This document shows positions 46,315 to 54,620 of a stretch of DNA of 64,000 nt, one piece after another. Made by a program: the position numbers and the translations under genes. Within the stretch, counting starts at the first letter, position 1; each line of letters begins with the position of its first letter. This stretch comes from Blastocystis hominis. Its lineage: Eukaryota; Sar; Bigyra; Opalinata; Blastocystidae. The stretch spans positions 1 through 64,000 of the forward strand of contig NW_013171819.1 in NCBI RefSeq assembly GCF_000151665.1, read 5' to 3'. The notes beneath the pieces were generated by a model. That model saw nothing but the letters and a program-made list of their open reading frames with translations, made no database searches and was not told the origin of the DNA.

Positions 46315-48012
46315 ATGAAGGGAGTTTTATTTGTGTTGCTACTTCTTACAGTCGTGCATTCTGCGCTGAAATCAGAGGATGGTATTTTAATTCTTACAGA
46401 CAAGAATTTCCATGAGGCTCTGAAGAAATATCCGAAGATGTTCGTTGATTTCTACTCTTCCGTCTCTATTTTACGCCCATTTCTATTTGTAGAGAGATTA
46501 CAAGTCGATGGAGTTCGAAAGAGTCCTCAAAAACATCGTTACTAAGTTCCAAGAGAAGGGAGAAGAAGTGATCATTGGAAAGGTATCCATTCAGACGACT
46601 TTTTCACGAACCAGATTGATCATCCGAACTCTCCCGAGGTGGCTCGTGTCTACCGTATTGGCAGCTATCCAGTATTCTACTTTTTCGAAAAGGGATCTCC
46701 CCGATTCTATGATGGTGATTTGATCGAAGAGTTTTGATTTCCTTTCTCTTTTTCATGCTAGCGAAGTTTCCTTCTTCATCGAAAAGAGACTCCACCCCGA
46801 TCTCATCATGGTAACCACCCAAGCCGAAATCGATGCGCAAGTGGCTCGCGGCATCCCCGTTCTTGTCGGCCATTTCGCGAAGCGAAGCTCAAAGGAGTTC
46901 AAGAACTACCGCAAGGCCGCCAACGCGTTCGTCGACTACATCACCCTGGGCGTGATCGGCGATGCGGAGGTGGACACGCCGCTCAACCAAGTCGACGTGT
47001 ATACCGCGGGAGAAAAGCGTTCCTACGCGGAGAGTGCGTTTGCTGGACGGCTTGAACGGTAGAAATGACGGTGAAACTGCTGAAGAAATGGCTGGCGATC
47101 AAGTCCTTGCCGCTGATCATCCCCTTCCAGCATCGCTATCAGCGCGTGATGTTCGCTCGCGACACGGAGGTGCCGCTTCACTTGGTGTTCATCGCGTCTC
47201 CGAAGTACTTCGAAGAGCACGCGGAGCAGAAAGAAGTCTTCGAGAAGGTGCGACGTCGACGATTTCTTCAAGACTAGATCGCTACCGACTTCGCCACGCG
47301 TCTCTTCGTGATTCATCTCAGCCAGGACAACAAGGCAATGCTCGACTACTTCGGCGTTTCCGTCGACAAAACCCCGACCCTCTTCCTCGTATTCTCTCTC
47401 TGCACAATCCTCATCGACAGATCCAAAACGGCGAAGAGAACCGCAAATACGCCTTCGACGGCGAGCTCACCGACGCCTCCATCCGCGACTTCCTCGAGCG
47501 ATACTACCGAAACGAGCTGACTCCCTACATCAAATCGGAGAAGCCCTTCGACAAACGCGACGGACACGTCCGGCTTTTGGTGGGCTCCGACTTCGAGAAG
47601 GTGGCTTTTGACCCCAACGTGAACGTCATGGTGGAGTTCGTCGTGCCGGTAGGACGCGGAGGGCGCGGTGGACCGTAGCGGTGCCGGCTGTGCGACCGGC
47701 TGCGCGAGGATTACGACGTGTTTGCGGGGTATTTCGAGGACGTTCCGGATGTGGAAGTGGCGCGGATTGATATCTCGAAGAACGACGTGCCGGGCTTGGA
47801 GATGAAGAGCTATCCTATGTTCGTGTTGTACAAGGCAGGAGAAGATGGAAGACAGATGGTGACGTTTGAGGGAAGTCCGAAGATTAGCGTAGGAGCGTGA
47901 TGAGGGGGTGAGGCGTAGAACTGGGTTGATTTCTTGAAGGAACATCGGGTTTATGTCAGTCCCCAGGAAGCCATGGAGAAGATGATGGAGATGGAAGTGG
48001 AGACTGAGTTGT
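46315..48012 (+). CDS. Protein disulfide isomerase family protein; stop made by polyadenylation
   Basis: The signal peptide MKGVLFVLLLLTVVHSAL leads into a thioredoxin fold (ILTDKNFHEALKKYPKMFVD FYSS). The usual CGHC is missing: after a 31-nt intron the exon reads RDYKSMEFERVLKN. The rest of this domain (VARVYRIGSYPVFYFFEKG) is in a frame shifted by one base at about 46592, probably a sequence error. Two more thioredoxin folds follow (FVDYITLGVIGDAEV region; LVFIASPKYFEEHAEQ). The last domain has MVEFVVP then RCRLCDRLREDY, i.e. a CRLC active site, and SYPMFVLYKAG. Introns of 29-32 nt are removed throughout. The frame runs past the expected end. If poly(A) is added after T48012, four bases before TGTTTGTT, the mRNA ends ...VETEL-TAA, giving an ER-retention-like ETEL terminus. 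Confidence 0.75.
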
Positions 48013-48016
48013 GCAT

Positions 48017-48024
48017 TGTTTGTT
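48017..48024 (+). terminator. TGTTTGTT polyadenylation motif of the PDI gene
   Basis: Exact motif. Its spacing (poly(A) site 4 bases upstream) would place the A tail directly after a T that follows the Leu codon TTG, creating TAA. It lies 6 bases before the next gene's start codon. Confidence 0.65.
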
Positions 48025-48030
48025 TCACAC

Positions 48031-49242
48031 ATGCAGAAGCAGGGTAGAATCTTTCTTTAAAAAAATCGAGGATAGGGAGATTTGCGTTCTTCGATAAGGA
48101 AAGTCACACACTGCGCTTTGGAACCGATTACCATCCGAAACCTTCGGATGACGAAGTTCTCCTTCGCGTTCTGACCTGCGGCATTTGCAGGACAGGTAGC
48201 GAAACGGAAAATGTGTGAACTAGATCTACACGTTTTAGATGGGGATCTTCCAGATTCCATCGAACATGTTATTCCAGGTTTGATTGGATTGTCGTACTTA
48301 ATTGAAAGGACACCAGATCGTGGGTGTTGCAGAAGAGATTGGCAAGAATGTTAAGTCGGTGAAAGTGGGAGATCAGATCGGTGTCCCATGGCTCGGAGGC
48401 TGCTGTGGAGATTGTATTTACTGTAAGGAAGGAAAGGAAAACTTGTGCGACAAGGCGATGTGTGTTTTTTGGATTGCATTCTTGACGATTCTAGATATAC
48501 GGGCTACCAAAAGAATGGCGGATTTGCTGATTACTGTGTTGCAAATGCTTCTTTCTGTTTCCCTATTCCTTCTCATTACTCTCCTCTCCAGGCAGCTCCC
48601 CTACTTTGTGCCGGATTGATCGGTTATCGTTCGCTTCGCAAAACTGGATCGCCAAAAACGTTGGGACTCTATGGCTTTGGCTCCTCTGCTCACATCATCA
48701 TCCAGCTGGCCAACGATTTAGGAATCGAATGCTACGTGTTCACACGCGACAATGACACAAAGAAGCAAGCGTTTGCAAAGAATTTGGGAGCTACCTGGGT
48801 TGGAGGGAGTTCTCAGTTACCTCCGATTCCGCTCGATGCCTGCATTATCTTCGCCAGCGAGGGTCAACTCGTGGTCTCCGCCCTCAACGCCATTCGAAAG
48901 GGAGGAATCGTTGTGTGTGCTGGGATCCACATGACAGACATTCCCTCCTTCCCCTATGAGGCAATGTGGAACGAAAAGCGCATCGAATCCGTAGCGAACC
49001 TCACAGTGCAAGATGGGAAGGAATTCTTTGAGCTCGTCTCGAAAAACCCTCTGAACGTGAAGGTGAATCTCTACCGGCTAGAGCAAGCGAACGAAGCGAT
49101 TGACGACCTTCGCCATGGTAGATTGACAGGTTCCGCTGTGTTGGTGCTCGATGAGTCGTTACTTTCTCAATTCCGTGTTTCCAACAAACACACAACCTTC
49201 CTATGTTCCTTACAGCCTCCATCGTCTCCTCGGCCTTTTTAG
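48031..49242 (+). CDS. Zinc-dependent alcohol dehydrogenase
   Basis: Medium-chain NAD(P)H alcohol dehydrogenase. The start is a 13-base exon (48031-48043, MQKQ) joined over a 32-nt intron (48044-48075) to GRFAFFDKESHTLRFG. Catalytic zinc ligands sit in TCGICRTDLHVLDGDLP and GHQIVGVAEEIG; the structural zinc lobe is GGCCGDCIYCKEGKENLC. The Rossmann part is LGLYGFGSSAHIIIQLAND. Introns of 28-35 nt lie near 48197, 48276 and 48463. C-terminal LEQANEAIDDLRHGRLTGSA closes the family domain. The frame then runs through about 30 doubtful codons to TAG 49240-49242; a poly(A)-made stop soon after LVLDES is possible. Most like bacterial-type propanol-preferring enzymes; an anaerobe could use it for ethanol or aldehyde turnover (inference). 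Confidence 0.85.
49183..49190 (-). terminator. TGTTTGTT motif (minus) of the Cys-rich-tail gene
   Basis: Exact motif on the minus strand, 57 bases past that gene's TAA. It falls inside the 3' end of the converging alcohol dehydrogenase frame, so the two transcripts probably overlap. Confidence 0.6.
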
Positions 49243-49247
49243 CCTCA

Positions 49248-50544
49248 TTAACACTTGCAGGACTTGCAGCACTTGCCCCGTTTGCAGGACTTGCAGCACT
49301 TGCAGCACTTGCAGCACTTACCTTGTCTGCAGCATCGGAAGGGACACAACAGATAGAGCACGACACACACCACGACGATCACCATGCGAACGACCATCGT
49401 GAGAACGGCCACCATAATCGCATACGCCACGACATCCGTAAAAGAACCCACCGCGGACGCCTCCATCGCCCTGTAGACCTTCTCATACCCCCGCACGGCG
49501 GCCGTGAACGCTACAAATGACCGCGTTTTGCCTATTCTCACCCATTTCTCCGTACTTCACGCTCGCTTCCTTCGCCTTGGCCGCGTACACCGGCGTCGCC
49601 GCCACGGCCTGCGTGTAGTAGGAACGAACAACCGGCTCCACACGCTCCCTGATGCTCTCCGCGTACGGAGTGATCGCGTCTTTCATCGTTACAGCGTACG
49701 GAGTGATCGCGTCCTTCGCCTTCAGCACTACACACATCAGAACAACGCGACAAAAGTACCGTAGGGATGAAGCTTCGACTCATACAGCGCAGCGGTCTGG
49801 GAATGAGCTCGCAAGAAGCGCCTACCTGCTGCTTCGCTTGCTGCACTGTCGGGTTGCGCGTCCAGAAATCGACCAAAAACGACCAGCCGCGCAGCACCAG
49901 CGATTTCCCGTACACCCAGCTGACCGTGAGGGAGAAAACAAGAGCAAACGTTTCCACGATCTTTTCGTAGACGGCGATTCCCGCGGGGATGATGTAGCGC
50001 TCCGTACAGTCGACGAGAGCGTCCAGAATGTTGATTTGGGACTGTTCGGTACTGAAACGCTTCTGGAGAGCCGCCTTTTCTTCCTTCAGAGACTTGATTT
50101 TGCTCTCTTTTTCCTTCAGATTCTGTATTACACAGGAACACTAGCAACGTACCATGGCGTACGACTCCTCTTCCTGCTTCTTCTTCTCCAGGAGAGCCCG
50201 GTAGTTCTCAATGTTCTTCTTCAACTCTTTCTCCGCTTCAAACTTCTTCTCCGCCAGAACTTTGTTTTCAGAACGAAGCTCCTCCTAGATGTAAGGATTG
50301 CGAAGGGAAGAGGAAACGATCCGTTTCTTCAACAAAATGATCTGAGATTGGAAATCCACGGATTCAGAGTTCTATTCCTCAAGCCTTAACGGTGAAACGA
50401 ACCACAATATTAGTGTTATCAACAGAAACTTCGATGGTCTCCTCACAAGAAGCGATTGCGAGGGATACTGCCAAAACGATAAAAGCACATGACCCTAGGG
50501 AATTATGTACTCTTTCTTCAGTATCTACGGAAAACAGCCTTCAT
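49248..50544 (-). CDS. Secretory coiled-coil membrane protein with Cys-rich tail (unidentified)
   Basis: No known family recognised. Exon 1 (ATG 50544, MKAVF) joins over a 34-nt intron to RSCAFIVLAVSLAIASCEE, a clear signal peptide. Further introns (29-34 nt) join a coiled coil (SENKVLAEKKFEAEKELKKN, ENYRALLEKKKQEEESYAM, LKEKESKIKSLKEEKAALQK), a region CTERYIIPAGIAVYEK with hydrophobic TFALVFSLTVSWVYGKSL, a repeat DAITPYAVTMKDAITPYAES, and a membrane helix VVAYAIMVAVLTMVVRMVI VVVCVVLYLL. It ends in a tail built of CCK/SCK units (GKCCKCCKCCKSCKRGKCC), encoded by 9-base repeats, with TAA at 49248-49250. With a cleaved signal and one C-terminal helix the Cys tail would face the cytosol, where it could be acylated or bind metal (inference). 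Confidence 0.7.
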
Positions 50545-50617
50545 TGCTCTTTGTGTGGATAGATTTTTGAGATTGAATACTGCATCCAAATACCCGTTTC
50601 AATGTCTTCGCTTTTCT

Positions 50618-50625
50618 CACAAACA
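50618..50625 (-). terminator. TGTTTGTG variant motif of the WRNIP1 gene
   Basis: Minus-strand TGTTTGTG, 16 bases past the TGA of the WRNIP1/RarA gene; one mismatch to the exact motif. Confidence 0.45.
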
Positions 50626-50641
50626 GATTCAATTTTTATAT

Positions 50642-52567
50642 TCACTCGTCATTCTTTTTTAACTCAAGCCTTGCTCGTTTCTCTAATGGCAGCTCCACTT
50701 TATTTGCATCTTCCTCGAGAGGTTCTTCTTCTTCCTTTCCTTTCTCTTTTCCCTTGTCTGTATCGTACGCTTTCTTTAGACTCGGTTCTCTCAAATCTCT
50801 CAAAGCTCTTTCCACATCCATAAACACGCTTCCTTCCAATTCTTGCGGTAACATTGATTCTCCCCACCGATACAATTCATTCCCACTCGTTTTTGATTCT
50901 CCCAAATTCACTTCCTTCTTCTCATCCCCATTCTTCTCTTCCATTTCCTGTTTCTCCGCATTTTTCTTCTTTTCTTCTTTTTCTTCTTCTTTCAACATCT
51001 CCGACTTCTGGATACTTTGCGGAATGGGGAGCATCCCAGTGTCATGAACCACATCAACGGCCTTCCCATACGCTAGATATAGCTCGTTCGATTTCGCTGT
51101 GAGCGCCAAATATGACACGCACTGCGCGAGGATCGTGAAGCAGAGCGGTCTTCCGAGCCACTCGCATTCCTGGTAGCATCGCACAGCGAGCGACAACGCT
51201 TGCAGATCGGCGAGTCCCACGTCCTCCGTAGCAAAGCGAATGAGGCGACGAGCGACGTAGAGCGGATCCTCGCCGCCCTCCAGCATGCGAGAAAGCCAGT
51301 AGAGCGCAGCGTGGACATCGGAGCCTCTCTGGATGAGTGGAAAGAGTGGATGGGACCATGGATTTGTGGAGGGCGGAGATGCAGTTGAAATGCTCCTCGC
51401 CGTGACGGTCGTAACGGATTGGTTGTTTGTCTTCGCATAGAACAGAGCGAAGCAGAGAAGGAGAAGCGTGTCTGAAAACAAAAAAAGGAGGAAAGGAAAC
51501 TTGGAGGGGGAGTGGGAAGCGAAGAGAACGCAGGATTCCAACGAATTGAGCGCGCGACGAGCATCGCCGTCGCTCCGAAGACTAATTTCGCGAAGCAACG
51601 CGTCATCGACAGACACCTGCATTCAATGAGTGGAAAGAAATCGACTTGAAGCTCGCGAAGAATGGAATCTGTGGCTAAAGCGTGCTCCAAAACGTGGAGC
51701 AAAGCATCGCTCGACAGAAGCTGGAGTGGAAAAACGCGGCAACGCGAGAGAAGCGCCTATTTCAAAAGACGGAGACACAATCGAACAGGAATAATGGAAA
51801 AGGAAGGGTTCTCTGTGGTCGCGCCGATCAGAACGAGCTTGCCCGACTCCACGTACGGTAGAAAAACGTCCTGCTGGTTCTTGCTGAACCGGTGGATTTC
51901 GTCGAGAAAGAGAATTGTGGGGGTTTTGGTGCTGAAAAACACCTTGTCACATTCGTCTAACACGGAGCGGACCTCTTTGAGGTCGCTCGTGCAGCAGGAG
52001 AGTGATTTAAAGGGGCAGGTTGTTTGTTTTGAGATTATATATGCTACAGTGGTTTTGCCACAGCCAGAAGGGCCGCAAAGGATAAACGAGGGAGGTGGAT
52101 CTTTCTCCAGAAGTGTCCGAACGACAGAGCCTTCCGCAAATAACTCCTCGTTGCCCTACGACTCACCACGCAAGTTGATGGTCACTTGAAGTTCGGCGAA
52201 GGATGTCGGTCGCATGCGATCTGCTAGAGGCTGACGAGTATCTCGTTGAGCTTGATCATTCCCCGGTTTTGATAAAGTACATTTTGCCTCCAAATTCTCA
52301 GAGGGTTCTTTTGTATTCGGTTCTTGAGTTGGACTCGTTTCTTCGTTGATTGGCTGTGTTGCTTCCTTCGACTTTAGACAAAATTCCACATGCCACTCGA
52401 TATTGGACCGTTTCACCTAGACGTGAGAACAGTGGTCCTCCAGTGCAGTACACTGCAACCACAAATTGGGCATTCGATGAACATGTTCAACTCCTGACTT
52501 GGTCCCTTGTTGTTAATTCTTTCTGGACGCTTCCTCTTTTTAGAAGGCGATCCGAACAACTTGGGCA
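50642..52567 (-). CDS. WRNIP1: WRNIP1/Mgs1/RarA-type AAA+ ATPase with UBZ zinc finger
   Basis: Acts at stalled replication forks. Exon 1 (ATG 52567, MPKLFGSPSKKRKRPER) and exon 2 join over a 35-nt intron to form a UBZ4 ubiquitin-binding finger, CPICGCSVKRSNIEWHVEFC. After a Glu/Pro/Thr linker comes ADRMRPTSFAEL, the family's entry motif, then Walker A FILCGPSGCGKTTVAY, Walker B ILFLDEIHRFSKNQQD, sensor 1 LVLIGATTENPSF and arginine-finger region ALLSRCRVF. After further introns follow SLRSDGDARRALNSLE, HGEEHFNCISALHKS, GSDVHAALYWLSRMLEGGED and RRLIRFATEDVGLAD, diagnostic of MgsA/RarA. The C-terminus has a Lys/Glu-rich insertion of about 60 residues. Stop TGA 50642-50644. Confidence 0.9.
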
Positions 52568-53133
52568 TGAGTACAAATAGTTTTCTGAGAAAGCGAGTTG
52601 TTGACGCTGCGAAGGAAGAAATAGTTCATTGAAATGATTGCAAGTAGGTAAATTGGCGTAATATTCAATTTTCTCATATTGGCAGCTCTTTTCTACGAGC
52701 TTAGGACTGATTCACATCATGATTTCTTATTCATTACGCCTAGCTAGAAGTGTAAATCTCTAGAAGATGTGTTTCTTTGAGAAAAAATAGATAAAATCTG
52801 AGAAATCATCATCCAAAGCAATGTTTGATTTCTGCAATTTCGAATTTCTCCGTTTTTATCAATAATGTGCTGTGTCCTTCATACAGATATCTCCCATATT
52901 CATACAACCCTCCAAACGCTACATTAACCTGCCTCCTATGAAAACTCTGCCCATCTCTCTAATCCCCAAATCATCCTCCTATGGCCCAAATGAAACCTCC
53001 GAATCATTATAGAATCATGCGAATTAAAATAGGGCTCACATAAAATTGGGGCAGATCGGAGCAGCGCTGTCCCTATTTCATAAATCTGATTGTTCACCTT
53101 TTTCGTAGTAAATATCACACATCTGAGATTAAT
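52568..53133. other. Divergent intergenic region
   Basis: 566 AT-rich bases between WRNIP1 and the reductase start codons; presumably both promoters. No supportable gene. Confidence 0.5.
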
Positions 53134-54352
53134 ATGGCTGCGATTGCTGCTATGAAGAGCGTTATGCTCAAGCCCTCCTTCTGTCGTTTGGCTAGCACCG
53201 TGAATTCTGCCGTTTTCCAGAAGTATGGCTGTCCTACTAGTGTGTTAAAGTTTTATCGTGAATCTATGTGTCTGATCGTTTAGGGTGCAAAAGACTCAAC
53301 TGAAGGAAGTTGGTAAGAAAGATCTCCAAGTCCGCATGATTGCTTCTCCGATTACAGGCTTTGACTTGAGCACGGTGCGGGGAGCCAATTGAATTCGTTA
53401 GGTTTAGATTGCAGGAAAGAACCCCATGGGTGTCTCCTTCCCGTCCGTGGCTGGAAGTGAGGGAGTGGGAATCATCCAGAAGATCGGAGAAGACGTGACC
53501 GCCTTCAAGGAGCTCGACACCGTGATGTTGGCCAGACCTGTTCAGGGTATCGATTTTTGTCTCTGGCTCACTGGAAGGCACCTGGAGCGAGCAGATCGTC
53601 GTGTCCGAGGACCAAGTGCTCCGTGCCCCCGAAGGCATTCCCTCTGAGATCTCTGCATCTCTGCTCAAGAGCGCAGGACTCGCCTACAGACTCCTCGCCG
53701 ACTTCGCTCCCCTGAAGAGCGGCGACTTCATCATGCAGAACGATGCGTCGTCTGCGGTGGGCCTCGCGGTGCTGCAGCTGTGCAAATCGCGTGGCATCAA
53801 AACGATCAACGTGGTTCCCGACTGCGGCGAGTACTCGCAGCTGTTCCGCCTGGTGGAGTCGATGGGCGGCGATGTGATCGTTCGCGAATCGCAGCTCCAC
53901 GGCGTGGTACGATCCTGCAAACCCGTCCACTGTAGGACTTCAAGCGCATCATGGAGGACCTCCCGACGCCGAAGCTGGCGCTGAACGGCCGTGGCGGCGC
54001 GACGATGACGAATACGTGCCGCTTATTGAAGTAGGAGCGAGCGAGGGGCGTGAAGAAAAGGGATTGCACGGTGGTGACGTATAATGAGAGCTCGCGCGAG
54101 CCGTTCGCGGTGACGGCGTCGTATTTGACGCAGAACCATCTGTGCTTGAAGGGATTCAATATGGATCGATGGCTGCAGAGCGCGGAGATGGAGCAGATTC
54201 GAAGCATGGTGGAGGAGTTGGCGGAGATGGTGAGAAAGGACGAGCTGCGGCTGTATTTGAAGAGAGATAAGTTCTCGCAGGTGGTCGATGCGGTGGCGGA
54301 TGCGGCGAAGCCCGCGACGGACCGAACGCCCGTGCTGCTGATGGACCAGTAG
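53134..54352 (+). CDS. MECR: Mitochondrial trans-2-enoyl-CoA/ACP reductase (MECR/ETR1 family)
   Basis: Last step of mitochondrial fatty acid synthesis, NADPH-dependent. The N-terminus MAAIAAMKSVMLKPSFCRLA is Arg/Lys-containing and hydroxylated, fitting a presequence. Introns: 34 nt ending about 53284, 33 nt near 53376-53408, 31 nt near 53548, 29 nt near 53909 and 30 nt near 54033. Joined exons give YGCPTSVLKVQKTQLKEVG, MIASPITGFDLST, FPSVAGSEGVGIIQKIGEDV, GTWSEQIVVSEDQVLRAPEG and LLADFAPLKSGDFIMQNDAS SAVGLAVLQLCKSRGIKTIN (dinucleotide-binding region), then LALNGRGGATMTNTCRLL and LKGFNMDRWLQS. No zinc ligands, as expected for the family. TAG at 54350-54352. Confidence 0.85.
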
Positions 54353-54381
54353 AAGATTTCGTTTAATGCAATTTGATGGGG

Positions 54382-54389
54382 TGTTTGTT
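54382..54389 (+). terminator. TGTTTGTT motif after the enoyl reductase
   Basis: Exact motif, 29 bases past the stop codon. Confidence 0.6.
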
Positions 54390-54601
54390 GGAACAATGGA
54401 TGTGTGGAGCAATGTAGGTATGACTCTGTAGATTTGTAAAGCAATAAGTGAAAAAATGAATCTTGGAATGTGATGAAAAACTAACCAACCAATTACCCAA
54501 ATTACCAACACATTTCACCTTCTCACATCCACTCATCCCTCTTCCCATATCTAATTCTCTTTCACACACACACAACAACAACACCATACTCAACCCTTTC
54601 T

Positions 54602-54609
54602 AACAAACA
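54602..54609 (-). terminator. TGTTTGTT motif after the AGC kinase (minus)
   Basis: Exact motif on the minus strand, 11 bases past the kinase TGA. Confidence 0.6.
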
Positions 54610-54620
54610 CAGCATTGATA

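Noticed and set aside
48005-48110. PDI-alcohol dehydrogenase fusion through the 32-nt intron
   Set aside because: After counting bases, the PDI frame does not match the dehydrogenase frame across intron 48044-48075, whereas ATG 48031 does. Two genes are the better reading.
49652-50389. 245-codon plus-strand frame
   Set aside because: Shadow of the coiled-coil gene on the minus strand, which has a signal peptide, consistent 29-34 nt introns and better composition.
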